From positions 3,162,001-3,226,000 of the forward strand of contig NZ_CP017146.1 in the NCBI RefSeq assembly GCF_009930795.1: a stretch of 64,000 nt of DNA, written 5' to 3'. The notes under the pieces were generated by a model that was not told the DNA's origin, did not search any database, and worked only from the letters and a program-made list of their open reading frames with translations. The stretch comes from Marisediminicola antarctica. GTDB taxonomy: Bacteria; Actinomycetota; Actinomycetes; Actinomycetales; Microbacteriaceae. The position numbers were made by a program, and so were the translations under genes. Each line of letters starts with the position of its first letter. The stretch's first letter is position 1. Positions 1 through 8,534 of the stretch are shown here, in pieces.

Positions 1-583
1 GGGCGGAGAGCACATTGTCGGGCACCGGGTCGTCGAGCGGCGGGAGTGTGTCGAGCACGACCCCGATCGATTTTTGGATCTGCCAGGAGGCAACGGATGC
101 CGTGGCCGCGTAGATCGGGATCGGAACGTCGGCCCACGCCTTCGCATCGTCGGCGGAGCGATCCTCGTCGGGCGGGAAGAGCTCGTAGTCGGGGTGGGCG
201 AGCTGCCTCGTGCCCTTGTAGTCGGTGACCTTGCCGGCGAAGATTCCGCGCGCTCCCGTGACCAGCTCGGCCCGGCGCCAGGGCTGGTTGAAGAAGGTGA
301 GGGTCAGGATGCCTGTGCCGTCGCTGATCCTCACCTCGAGGATCGAGCCGCTCCTCGCCTTCATTCTGCGCTCGCTCACGCCGCGCACCTGCGCCACGAT
401 CGTCACGTTCTCGTCGGTGGGCAGATCGGTGACGGCGCTGAGCTCGCCGCGCTTGGCGTATCGCCGCGGGTAGTGGCTGAGCAGGTCGCCGACGGTGTCG
501 AGGCCGAGGCCCTTCTTCAGCGCCGCGGCGGTGCGCCCGCCGAGCGCGCTACTGAGCTTGGCGTCGAGCGGCGATCCGGGCAT
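1..583 (-). CDS. recG: ATP-dependent DNA helicase RecG, N-terminal part (cut by window edge)
   Basis: RecG remodels stalled replication forks and branch-migrates Holliday junctions. Only the first ~194 residues are present, because the gene runs off the left edge without a stop. Reading leftward from the ATG at 583 gives the wedge/OB-fold part of RecG: an early DLLSHYPRRY segment, a KVTDYKG..QLAHPDYE segment typical of the OB fold, and a Y-P/L-rich linker ending in LDTLPPLDDPVPDNVL. The helicase motifs lie outside the window. A GAGG sequence sits just before the ATG. In many actinobacteria recG is followed by rsmD; here corA and an acyl-CoA dehydrogenase lie between them and rsmD is on the other strand. 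Confidence 0.88.
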   Translation of the reverse strand, partial: MPGSPLDAKLSSALGGRTAAALKKGLGLDTVGDLLSHYPRRYAKRGELSAVTDLPTDENVTIVAQVRGVSERRMKARSGSILEVRISDGTGILTLTFFNQPWRRAELVTGARGIFAGKVTDYKGTRQLAHPDYELFPPDEDRSADDAKAWADVPIPIYAATASVASWQIQKSIGVVLDTLPPLDDPVPDNVLSA

Positions 584-626
584 GCCTCGATGGTATTCGC
601 CACCACCGTCAGTTCTCGAACGCGGA

Positions 627-1757
627 TCAGATCCAGTCGCGCCCCCGGAAGATGACGTAGAGCGCGCCGCTCACGGCGAGCATCAGGGCGATCGCAAACG
701 GGTACCCGTAGTACCACTCGAGCTCCGGCATATAGCGGAAGTTCATCCCGTACAGCGACCCGATCAGGGACGGCGCGAAGAGGATCGCCGCCCACCCGGA
801 GATCTTGCGGGTCTGGTCCGCCTGTAGGTTGCTCGCGATGCCGACCCGTTGCATCTCGTCGTTCTGGCGTTGCGCGACGAGGGTCGCGTTGACGGTGAGG
901 ATGTCGCGCAGGAGCTGCCGGAACCGGTCGACACGCTCGCTGACCCGCGCAACATGGTCGGCAACGTCACGCAGGTACTGGCGCAGCGCCGGGTCGTCGG
1001 TGTTCTGGTCGAACGTCTCCTTGACGGTGTCGAGGAGGTCGGCGAGCGGGAGCACGGCGAGCTGGAACTCGATGACCTCGCGGGTCAGTTCGTAAATGCG
1101 CCGAGACACGTTCCGATGCCCATCGAAGACCTGCGCCTCGATCTCGGCGATGTCGTTCTCAAGTCCCTCGACAACGGGCCGGTAGCCGTCGACGACCGCG
1201 TCGAGAATGCCGTAGAGGATCGCGTCGGTGCCGCGGGCGAGCAGTTCCGGGTCGGCTTCGAGCCGGGAGCGGACGCTCCGCAGGTCGGGAGCCTCGGCGT
1301 GGCGGAGGGTGATGACGAAGTTCGGGCCGACGAACAGGTGAAGCTCGCCGAACTCAACCGTCTCGGTCTCGTCGACGTACCGTGCGGCCTTCAGCACCAG
1401 GAAAGTGATCCCGTCGTACCGCTCGACCTTGGGACGCTGGCGGGCGTTGATCGCGTCTTCGAGGGTGAGCTCGTGCAGGCCGAACTGGCGGGCGAGCTCG
1501 TGCAGCTCGGCGGCATCCGGACGGTACAGGCCGACCCACCCGAGCGAGCGGGGCTTGCGGTCGAGCTCGACGACCGTCTCGTGCACTGTGCTGGGCGAGG
1601 CGATGCGCACGCCATCGAGGTAGACGGCGTTGTCGACGACATGGGAGGCGCGGAGCTCTGGAGCGGTGGCCGCGACCTGAACGGGCTCAGGCTGGTCCTC
1701 CGTGGACTTCCGCGCGGGGCCGAATCCGCGGAAGCGCTTCAGGAAATCGGATGCCAT
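627..1757 (-). CDS. corA: CorA-type magnesium/cobalt transporter
   Basis: Pentameric inner-membrane divalent-cation channel for Mg2+ (and Co2+) uptake. The 376-residue protein has a long acidic and helical cytoplasmic domain followed by two C-terminal membrane helices. The family signature GMN occurs at residues 337-339 between them, in the context SLYGMNFRYMPELEW. The last residues after TM2 are basic (FRGRDW), as usual. Length is normal for the family. The ATG at 1757 gives the standard short polar N-terminus. The gene lies 43 bp upstream of recG in the same direction and is probably transcribed separately from the acyl-CoA dehydrogenase behind it. No M-box or other magnesium riboswitch fits in the short upstream gap (1758-1810). 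Confidence 0.93.
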   Translation of the reverse strand: MASDFLKRFRGFGPARKSTEDQPEPVQVAATAPELRASHVVDNAVYLDGVRIASPSTVHETVVELDRKPRSLGWVGLYRPDAAELHELARQFGLHELTLEDAINARQRPKVERYDGITFLVLKAARYVDETETVEFGELHLFVGPNFVITLRHAEAPDLRSVRSRLEADPELLARGTDAILYGILDAVVDGYRPVVEGLENDIAEIEAQVFDGHRNVSRRIYELTREVIEFQLAVLPLADLLDTVKETFDQNTDDPALRQYLRDVADHVARVSERVDRFRQLLRDILTVNATLVAQRQNDEMQRVGIASNLQADQTRKISGWAAILFAPSLIGSLYGMNFRYMPELEWYYGYPFAIALMLAVSGALYVIFRGRDWI

Positions 1758-1810
1758 GCGTGAACGTTAGCCCGACCGTGAGGAATTCGCGCCCGGGTTG
1801 GTCCGCGTCG

Positions 1811-3523
1811 TCAGAGATCGAAGGCGTAGCCGCCGGTCTGCCTGGTCGAGGTGCCGATCTGGGCCGTGTGGCGGTCGTCGTTGACCTCGAGCGATCGCAG
1901 CTGCCGGGCCACCTCGCGTTGGCTGCGCTTGAGGAAGTGGATCGCCACGGTCTTCTCCGCGCCGGACACCTGCAGCCCGTCGCGTTCGAACGTCGCGGAG
2001 GCACGGCCGATCACGGCGACCTGCGAGTAGATGCCCGAGGCGACGGCGGTGAGCCGCTTCTGCAGCAGCTGCTTCTCCTGCACCTTTTTGCCGTGCTTGC
2101 GCAGCGCTGCCTCCGCCGCGTCGCGCAGCTGCACGGTCTGCTCGCTCACCGCAGCGTTGTGCTTCGCGAACACCGGGTGGGCGCCGACGAGGCGGCCGGG
2201 GCGGATGGCACGGTTGATGCGACCGGAGACGTACGGCGCGAGCACCCCGATTGCCTTCGCGGGGTCGCCGATGCTGAGCGAGCGCATATCGGGGAGGTCC
2301 TCGCTGAGCGCCTTGAGCCCGCCCAGGGCGACGAACGCGCGCATGACGTCGTTCGCACCCTCGAAGATGGGGAAGATGCGGAAGTCGCGAAGTGCCTTCG
2401 AGAGCGGATGGTCGTCCATGTACGCCGTTCCGCCGTGCACCTGGAACGCTTTATTGAGGCCCTTCCAACCGACGTCGCTCGCGACGACCTTGGTCATGGC
2501 CGACTCAAGCGAGAAGTCGGCGACGCCGAGGTCGACGAGCCCGGTCGTGAGGTACGACATCGACTCGAGGCCGTAGATCTGGCCGGTCATCCACGCCGCC
2601 TTTTCCTCGACCAGCTCGAAGTCGATGAGCGGCCGGCCGAATTGGTGCCGGGTGGTCGCGTGCTCGAGGGTGAGGTCGAGGAACCGCTTCATGCCGCCCG
2701 CGATCGACGTGCCCATCGACATCCGCCCATTGTTGAGGGTGTTCATGGCGATGCGGAAGCCGTCGCCGGCGTCGCCGAGGAGGTTCTCGGCCGGCACGCG
2801 AACGTTGTCGAATCGGACGCGCTGCAGCCGGTTGGCCCTGAGTCCGAGGGTCTCGAAGCGCGGGCCGGTGCTGAGCCCCTCCATGCCCTTCTCGACGACG
2901 AGGGCGACGTGGCCGAGCTCGGATCGGGCGAAGACCGTGAGAACGTCGCCGGCACCATTACCAATCCAGCGCTTCTCGCCGTTGAGAAGCCACGACCCGT
3001 CGGACTGGCGCTCGGCGCGGGTCTCGAGGTTGTAGGCGTCGGACCCCACATTCGGTTCGGTGAGCACGAACGCGGCGAGCTTGCGGCCGGCGGCGAGGTC
3101 GGGCAGCCAGCGGGCCTTCTGCTCGTCGGTGCCGTAGAGGTAGATCGGCTTGGTGCCGATGGACTGGTGCACGCCCATGACTACCGCGAGCGCGCCGTCG
3201 ACGCGGCCGAACTCCTCCATGACGCGGCAATACCCGCTCTGGCTGAGCCCCTGCCCGCCGTATTGCTCGTCGACGAAGAGACCGAGCAGGCCCAGCTCGC
3301 CGAGGTCGCGGATCGTGTCGTCGCCGACCCAGCCGTCGCGTTCGGCCTTCGCGGGGTCGTAGACGTTGGCAAGGTAGTCGCGCGCGGATGCGGCGAGTCG
3401 TGCGACCTTCTCGTGCTCAGCGCCCACCATCACGGGGTACGGCAGCACCAGCTCAGACGCGACGCGTCCGAGGAAGAGCGACTTGGTGAAGGAGGGTTTG
3501 ATGGAGCGGTCGACTGTGGCCAT
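1811..3523 (-). CDS. Acyl-CoA dehydrogenase family protein (FadE-like)
   Basis: FAD-dependent alpha,beta-dehydrogenation of an acyl-CoA thioester, the first step of a beta-oxidation cycle, passing electrons to ETF. The 570-residue protein shows the family order: an N-terminal helical domain (with a KAERDGW..DDTIRDLGELGL segment), a middle beta domain carrying FVLTEPNVGSDA, and a C-terminal helical domain with a conserved RHQFGRPLIDFELV stretch. A Glu in IFEGANDVMR is at the position of the catalytic base in VLCAD-like enzymes. It is longer than the ~380-residue short-chain dehydrogenases, with an extra C-terminal helical region. The substrate cannot be told from sequence. Neighbours are unrelated, so it probably acts alone. 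The ATG at 3523 has only a weak ribosome site. Confidence 0.88.
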   Translation of the reverse strand: MATVDRSIKPSFTKSLFLGRVASELVLPYPVMVGAEHEKVARLAASARDYLANVYDPAKAERDGWVGDDTIRDLGELGLLGLFVDEQYGGQGLSQSGYCRVMEEFGRVDGALAVVMGVHQSIGTKPIYLYGTDEQKARWLPDLAAGRKLAAFVLTEPNVGSDAYNLETRAERQSDGSWLLNGEKRWIGNGAGDVLTVFARSELGHVALVVEKGMEGLSTGPRFETLGLRANRLQRVRFDNVRVPAENLLGDAGDGFRIAMNTLNNGRMSMGTSIAGGMKRFLDLTLEHATTRHQFGRPLIDFELVEEKAAWMTGQIYGLESMSYLTTGLVDLGVADFSLESAMTKVVASDVGWKGLNKAFQVHGGTAYMDDHPLSKALRDFRIFPIFEGANDVMRAFVALGGLKALSEDLPDMRSLSIGDPAKAIGVLAPYVSGRINRAIRPGRLVGAHPVFAKHNAAVSEQTVQLRDAAEAALRKHGKKVQEKQLLQKRLTAVASGIYSQVAVIGRASATFERDGLQVSGAEKTVAIHFLKRSQREVARQLRSLEVNDDRHTAQIGTSTRQTGGYAFDL

Positions 3524-3610
3524 GCCGCCAGTGTGGATGATCCACTGATTGCGGGCTAACCGTTTGTGGATGTTCTACAGCAGGTGGCCCGGGTGAGTAC
3601 GGTGAAGGAG

Positions 3611-4177
3611 ATGACGCGCATAATCTCGGGCTTCGCTGGCTCCCTCACCATCGCCGTGCCCGCCTCGGACACCCGGCCGACAAGCGACCGCGTGCGCGAG
3701 GCGATCTTCTCCGCGCTCGACTCTCGCGACGCGATCCGGGGCACACGAGTGCTCGACCTCTACGCCGGCTCGGGGGCTCTCGGCCTCGAGGCGGCGAGCC
3801 GGGGCGCATCCCGCGTGACGCTCGTCGAGAAGAGCGCCTCTGCGGCGGCCACCTGTCGAAAGAACGCGGCCATCGTGCTGAAGAGTGCGCCGAAGGTGGG
3901 CGCGCCGGTCGTCCAGGTGAGCGCGCAGTCGGTTCAGGGATTCCTCGCCGCGGGCGGCGAGGCGTTCGACCTCGTGTTCCTCGATCCGCCCTACGACCTC
4001 GGCGAGAGCGAGCTCGCCGCGGCCCTGGCCGAGCTCGTGCCTCGGCTCGCACCCGATGCGGTCGTCATGGTCGAACGCAGCTCACGGTCGGTCGAGCCCG
4101 TGCTTCCCGTCGGCCTCCAGCTCGACAAGCGCAAGAACTACGGCGATACCACCCTGTGGTGGCTGCGGGGCTCCTAG
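3611..4177 (+). CDS. rsmD: 16S rRNA (guanine(966)-N(2))-methyltransferase RsmD
   Basis: Methylates G966 of 16S rRNA in the assembled small subunit using S-adenosylmethionine. The protein begins MTRIISG, the usual RsmD start, and has the substrate-recognition stretch TRPTSDRVREAIFSAL (residues 21-36), the SAM-binding motif YAGSGALGLE (51-60) and the catalytic DPPY (125-128). It is 188 residues, typical for the family. An in-frame GTG at 3593 would add six residues; AAGGAG directly abuts the ATG at 3611, so the exact start is uncertain. It converges on thiL with a 4-bp overlap of the stop codons. coaD, the usual partner, is not adjacent. Confidence 0.93.
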   Translation: MTRIISGFAGSLTIAVPASDTRPTSDRVREAIFSALDSRDAIRGTRVLDLYAGSGALGLEAASRGASRVTLVEKSASAAATCRKNAAIVLKSAPKVGAPVVQVSAQSVQGFLAAGGEAFDLVFLDPPYDLGESELAAALAELVPRLAPDAVVMVERSSRSVEPVLPVGLQLDKRKNYGDTTLWWLRGS

Positions 4178-5157
4178 CCCGATGCGCCGTTCCAGCCGCG
4201 GTAGGGGTCCCATCCGACGCTCCCCAGGTACGGGGTCCCGTCGACGGCGAGCCCGTCCCCAGCCTGCACGGTGCCGATCGCCCGGAACCCGCCGGGCAGC
4301 GCCGTGTGCGGGGGGAACGTCGCAAGCAGGGCGTGGTCCTCCCCTCCTTCGAGCGCGAGCCGCGGATCATCACCGAGAGCCGCCGACGCGAAGTCGAGCC
4401 GCACGCCGCTCGCGCGGGCGAGGCGGCGCGCGTCGATCGCGAGCCCGTCGCTGAGGTCGAGCATCGCCGTGGCGCCGGCCAGCGCGGCGGCGCGGCCGTC
4501 GGCGATCGGCGGGGTGGGCGCGAGCTGGGCGCCGACGAGGTCGGGATTATCGGCCCGCACGGATGCCGCCGCGGCGGCATCCGGATCCCCGAGGTCATCG
4601 ACGCCGCGCTCGAAGAGCAGCCGCAGCCCGACTCCTGCCCTGCCGAGTTCGCCAGACACCGCGAGCACGTCGCCTTCGCTCGCACCGGAGCGCAACACGG
4701 GGTCGCGGCCCTCGAGGTCGCCGAAGGCAGTAACCGCGATCGTGAGTGCGCTCGAGACGGACAGGTCGCCGCCGACCACGCCGCATCCGGGCCACAGCGC
4801 GGCGCACGCCTCCCGGAGTCCATCGGCGATGCCCTCGAGCAGCGCGACGGGCGAGTGCGACGGCGCCGCGATCGCGACGACGAGCGCGGTGGGAACGGCG
4901 CCCATCGCGGCGACGTCGGAGAGATTGGATGCCGCGGCCTTCCAGCCGAGGTCGCGCGGGGTCGACCAGGCGAGGCGGAAGTCCGGACCGTGGATCATCA
5001 TGTCAGTTGTCACAACGAAGCGCCCGTCGGGTGCCGCGATAACGGCAGCATCGTCGCCGGGTCCGAGCAGTTGCGCGGCGGCCTGAGGCAGCCGCGGAAA
5101 GATGCGCTCGAGCGTTGCGATCTCGCCGATGCCGCCGAGCGTGTCAGGAACCGTCAT
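4174..5157 (-). CDS. thiL: Thiamine-monophosphate kinase ThiL
   Basis: Phosphorylates thiamine monophosphate to the active cofactor thiamine diphosphate with ATP. The 327-residue protein has the PurM/AIR-synthase-like fold signature GPGDDAAVI (residues 32-40), followed by DMMIHGPDFRLAWSTPRDLGWKAAASNLSDVAAMGA, the nucleotide and metal-binding stretch of ThiL, and the later LDLSDGLAIDARRLARAS segment. No TPP riboswitch is visible upstream; only 24 bp separate it from the divergent DUF3515 gene. In actinobacteria thiL normally sits next to ddl and DUF3515, as it does here apart from the inserted transporter genes. Confidence 0.95.
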   Translation of the reverse strand: MTVPDTLGGIGEIATLERIFPRLPQAAAQLLGPGDDAAVIAAPDGRFVVTTDMMIHGPDFRLAWSTPRDLGWKAAASNLSDVAAMGAVPTALVVAIAAPSHSPVALLEGIADGLREACAALWPGCGVVGGDLSVSSALTIAVTAFGDLEGRDPVLRSGASEGDVLAVSGELGRAGVGLRLLFERGVDDLGDPDAAAAASVRADNPDLVGAQLAPTPPIADGRAAALAGATAMLDLSDGLAIDARRLARASGVRLDFASAALGDDPRLALEGGEDHALLATFPPHTALPGGFRAIGTVQAGDGLAVDGTPYLGSVGWDPYRGWNGASG

Positions 5158-5181
5158 GAATCAAACGGTAGCCTGATCCGA

Positions 5182-5685
5182 GTGAAGTCGATGCGCGGGC
5201 CAGCGGCGAAGGCCGCAGCAATTCTCCTGATTCTGGGCTCCCTGGCGGGCTGCACCGCGGCGGTGCCGATGCAGGTAGCGGAGGACGCCACGAACCCCGT
5301 CTGCGCCGAGGTCGTGGTGCGCCTGCCGGACGACATCGACGGCCACGAGCGGCGGGAGACCGACGCTCAGGGGACGGGGGCGTGGGGCGACCCGGCAGTC
5401 ATCCTGCTCACCTGCGGTGTCGAGGTTCCCGGTCCATCGACGCAGCGCTGCGTCACGATTGACGGCGTCGACTGGCTCGTGGACGATTCCGCGGAGGGCC
5501 GCGGGGTGTTCACGACCTACGGCCGCGATCCCGCCGTGCAGGTCGTCGTCGACCTCGTCACATCGGACTCGAATGCGCTCAACACGCTCGCGAACTCCGT
5601 CGGGTACAGCCCCGTCGTCGGCGCCTGCACGTCGCCTGAGGACGCCACCATCGACGACGATGCCGTGCTGAGGCCGCAACCGTAG
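5182..5685 (+). CDS. DUF3515 family lipoprotein
   Basis: Small secreted lipoprotein of unknown function found in actinobacteria, usually beside ddl and thiL. The N-terminus has a short basic stretch, a hydrophobic run and the lipobox LAGC, so the mature protein should be lipid-anchored outside the membrane. Four further Cys residues (CAEVVV, LTCGV, QRCVTI, GACTSP) could form two disulfides. An in-frame GTG at 5182 (giving MKSMRGPAAK) and an ATG at 5191 are both possible starts; I use the GTG. No function has been established for the family, though the fixed location next to cell-wall genes hints at an envelope role. Confidence 0.85.
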   Translation: MKSMRGPAAKAAAILLILGSLAGCTAAVPMQVAEDATNPVCAEVVVRLPDDIDGHERRETDAQGTGAWGDPAVILLTCGVEVPGPSTQRCVTIDGVDWLVDDSAEGRGVFTTYGRDPAVQVVVDLVTSDSNALNTLANSVGYSPVVGACTSPEDATIDDDAVLRPQP

Positions 5686-5688
5686 CTG

Positions 5689-6492
5689 CTACAGCACTTT
5701 CGAGAAGAACGCCCTCGTGCGCTGGTGCTGCGGGTTCGCGAGCACCTCTGCCGGATCGCCGGTCTCGACGACGACCCCGGCATCCATGAACACGAGGGAG
5801 TCGGCGACCTCGCGAGCGAAGCCCATTTCATGGGTAACGACGATCATCGTCATGCCGTCGGCGGCGAGCCCCTTCATCACGTCGAGGACCTCGCCGACCA
5901 GCTCAGGATCGAGCGCGCTCGTGGGCTCGTCGAAAAGCATGAGCTTCGGTTCCATCGCCAGAGCGCGCGCGATCGCGACGCGCTGCTGCTGTCCACCGGA
6001 CAGGTGCGCGGGAAAGTAATCCTGACGGTCGGCGAGCCCGACGCGGTCGAGCAGGTCGCTGGCCTTCTGCTCGGCCAGTGCCTTGCTCTCGCCCTTCACC
6101 CGCAGCGGCGCCTCCATCACGTTCTGCATCGCCGTCATGTGAGGGAAGAGGTTGAACCGCTGGAAAACCATGCCGATATCGCGACGCTGTCGGGCGGCCT
6201 CCCTCGGCCGCAGCTCGTAGAGCTTGCCGTTCGCCTCGCGGTACCCGATGAGCTCTCCGTCGACGCTGAGGCGCCCGGCAGAGACGACCTCGAGGTGGTT
6301 GATGCAGCGCAGGAAGGTGGACTTCCCCGACCCGGATGGGCCGACAAGGCACAGCACCTCGCCACGCTTCACCTCGAGCGAGATCCCCTTGAGCACCTCG
6401 TTCGAGCCAAAGCTCTTGGAGACGCCCTCGGCGCGCACCATGGGGGGAACAGGAAAGTGCCCGGACGCGACGGTTGCCTCGCTCGCGGTCAT
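5689..6492 (-). CDS. Polar amino-acid ABC transporter, ATP-binding protein
   Basis: Cytoplasmic ATPase of a GlnQ/HisP-type importer. The 267-residue protein has Walker [10 protein letters not shown] at residues 51-59, the signature LSGGQQQR, Walker [14 protein letters not shown] and a following [13 protein letters not shown] switch stretch. These are the hallmarks of the polar amino-acid class. A short N-terminal extension of ~17 residues precedes the usual start. Its start overlaps the permease stop by 4 bp (ATGA), so the two are translationally coupled, and the substrate-binding gene lies two genes upstream. The stop is 3 bp from the convergent DUF3515 stop. Confidence 0.95.
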   Translation of the reverse strand: MTASEATVASGHFPVPPMVRAEGVSKSFGSNEVLKGISLEVKRGEVLCLVGPSGSGKSTFLRCINHLEVVSAGRLSVDGELIGYREANGKLYELRPREAARQRRDIGMVFQRFNLFPHMTAMQNVMEAPLRVKGESKALAEQKASDLLDRVGLADRQDYFPAHLSGGQQQRVAIARALAMEPKLMLFDEPTSALDPELVGEVLDVMKGLAADGMTMIVVTHEMGFAREVADSLVFMDAGVVVETGDPAEVLANPQHQRTRAFFSKVL

Positions 6493-7463
6493 CCGGGGCC
6501 TTCCCTGCCCGGCCCCGATGGCGGGTTCGTGGTCGGGGTCGGGGCAACGACCGTCGGGTGGGTGCCCGTGACCTGTGGCACCGCTCCGGTCCCGGTCGGC
6601 GCGCTGCCCTTCTTGTCAGGGCGGCGGTCGCCGACGCCGCGGGCGAAGCGCCTCTCGAGAAAGTGCTGGCCCACCATGAGAATGGAGGTGAAGAACAGGT
6701 ACCACAGCGACGCGACGATGAGCATGGGGATGGGGTTGAAGGTCTCCGCCGAGATGTCCCTCGACCGCGTATAGAGATCGAAACTGTAGGGCACCGCCGT
6801 GACCAGCGACGTCGTCTTGAGCATCGAGATCACCTCGTTGCCCGTCGGCGGGATGATGATGCGCATCGACTGCGGCACGATGACCCGGCGCATGGTCTGG
6901 AACCAGCCCATACCGAGGGCCGTCGCGGCCTCCTCCTGGCCCCGGTCAACCGACAGCAGGCCGGCCCGCACGATCTCGGCCATGTAGGCCGCCTCGTTGA
7001 GGGCGAGCCCGATGATGGCGAGCGTGAACGTGTTCAGTGCCGCATTGGTCTGGAACGAGTAGAACGGCTCCATGAACGGGATGCCGATGTCGATGCTCTG
7101 GTAGATGATCGACAGCAGGCCCCAGAACACGAGCTGCACATACACGGGGGTTCCCCGGAATACCCAGAGGTAGAACCACGCCACGCTCTTGACTACGGGG
7201 TTCGGGGAGAGCCGCATGATCGCGAGGATCACACCGAGCACGATCGCGATGATCATCGAATAGACCGTCAGCTGCAGCGTGTTGACAGCGGCCTGGGTGA
7301 TGCGGCGGTCGAACACGTACTGCGCGACCGCCGGCCAGTCATAGGCCGGGCGCCCGGCGGCGTCGACGACGAACAACGCGGCCCCGGCGATGAGGACCAC
7401 GGCGAATACGTTGCGCCACGGGTGACGCAGCCGGATGGCCTGGATGGGGCTCTCACTGCTCAT
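6489..7463 (-). CDS. Polar amino-acid ABC transporter, permease
   Basis: Integral membrane subunit of the same importer. The HisM/GlnP-type permease core occupies about residues 55-285 and contains the EAA-like loop [24 protein letters not shown] that docks on the ATPase. The protein ends with an unusual Pro/Thr/Gly-rich tail ([19 protein letters not shown] and beyond) of about 30 residues that has no membrane character. A single permease gene suggests it works as a homodimer. It lies 6 bp after the binding-protein gene and overlaps the ATPase gene by 4 bp. Confidence 0.94.
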   Translation of the reverse strand: MSSESPIQAIRLRHPWRNVFAVVLIAGAALFVVDAAGRPAYDWPAVAQYVFDRRITQAAVNTLQLTVYSMIIAIVLGVILAIMRLSPNPVVKSVAWFYLWVFRGTPVYVQLVFWGLLSIIYQSIDIGIPFMEPFYSFQTNAALNTFTLAIIGLALNEAAYMAEIVRAGLLSVDRGQEEAATALGMGWFQTMRRVIVPQSMRIIIPPTGNEVISMLKTTSLVTAVPYSFDLYTRSRDISAETFNPIPMLIVASLWYLFFTSILMVGQHFLERRFARGVGDRRPDKKGSAPTGTGAVPQVTGTHPTVVAPTPTTNPPSGPGREGPG

Positions 7464-7469
7464 GAACGG

Positions 7470-8357
7470 CTAGCCGTTCGCGGCGGCGTTGATCGTGATC
7501 TCGTCGATGGCGCCGTCTGTGACGCCCCACTCGTCGAGGATGTCGCCGTAGGTTCCGTCATCGACCATCGCCTGCAGCGCAGCCTGAATCGCCTCGGCGA
7601 GTCCGGAGTCCTTGCCCACGGCGACGCCGTACGGCGCCACGTCGAAGGTATCGCCCGCCAGCTGCAGCTGGTCGCCGGTCTGGGCGATGGCGTACAGGGT
7701 CACCGGAGAGTCGGCGCTCATGGCGTCGGCCTGGCCGAGCACGACGGCGTTGGTCGCGGCATCCTGCGTGTCGAACTGGATCTTCTCGATCGCGGGCTTG
7801 CCATCGGCAACGCATGCCTCGCTCTTTGCGGGCACCTCGGTGGTGTCTTCGTACGTCGTCGCCTGAACGGCGACCTTGAGCCCGCACGCGTCGTCCGGAT
7901 CGATGTCGTTTCCGGCGGCGGAGGCCCATTGGATGCCCGCCGTGTAGTAGTTGACGAAGTCGACCTGCTCTTGCCGCTCGACCGTGTCGGTGAACGACGA
8001 CATGCCGATGTTGACCTTGCCCCCCGTCACGCTCGGGATGATGTTGTCGAACTTCGAGACTTGGAACTCCGGCTCGAGGCCGAGCTTCGCAGCGATGGCC
8101 TCGGCGAGCTCGATGCCCCAGCCGATCGGGGCCCCCGCCTCGTCCTTGAACTCATTGGGCGCGTAGGTCGGGTCTGTCCCGACAAGGAGGGTGCCTGAGT
8201 TCGCCACGTCCTCGGGGAGCAGGGCGACCGCGGCCTCGTCGACGGTGACCTCCCGGGGCGAGCCTGTGTCGGTGCCGGGGGTCGAGTTGTCGACGCATCC
8301 GGCGAGGAGCATAACGGCGACGGTCGCGAGTGCCGGGACAGTGAATCTTGCACGCAT
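7470..8357 (-). CDS. Polar amino-acid ABC transporter, substrate-binding lipoprotein
   Basis: Extracytoplasmic binding protein (SBP_bac_3 family) that feeds the permease. It has a signal peptide ending in the lipobox LLAGC (Cys21), then a linker and two lobes. Characteristic stretches include LLVGTDPTYAPNEFKDEAGAPIG near the first lobe start, a PSVTGGKVNIGMSSFTDTVER segment, and a hinge around GLKVAVQATT. It is the first gene of the three-gene operon; the promoter must lie in 8358-8534, shared with the divergent DUF1906 gene. The exact amino acid transported is not deducible. Confidence 0.93.
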   Translation of the reverse strand: MRARFTVPALATVAVMLLAGCVDNSTPGTDTGSPREVTVDEAAVALLPEDVANSGTLLVGTDPTYAPNEFKDEAGAPIGWGIELAEAIAAKLGLEPEFQVSKFDNIIPSVTGGKVNIGMSSFTDTVERQEQVDFVNYYTAGIQWASAAGNDIDPDDACGLKVAVQATTYEDTTEVPAKSEACVADGKPAIEKIQFDTQDAATNAVVLGQADAMSADSPVTLYAIAQTGDQLQLAGDTFDVAPYGVAVGKDSGLAEAIQAALQAMVDDGTYGDILDEWGVTDGAIDEITINAAANG

Positions 8358-8534
8358 GATTCCTCTTCTGATGCTTGTTCTGCTGGCTGCAGGTGCTGTT
8401 GGGTGTGAGCATACTCCCGGCGGGCCGCAGCGTCAGCGGCCATTGGGCCCAACGACCCTTGTCCGCCGTACTACCCCGGTGGTGGAGTGGTTCTTCCCGC
8501 AAACCGGGCGCAACAGCGAAGTTCGAGGCAGCAC

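Noticed and set aside
1758-1810. M-box or other magnesium riboswitch before corA
   Set aside because: The gap is too short and shows no matching structure.
1751-3559. A 602-codon open frame on the plus strand opposite the acyl-CoA dehydrogenase
   Set aside because: It has the Arg/Asp/His/Glu-rich composition of an antisense frame in high-GC DNA and no domains; the minus-strand frame is a clear enzyme.
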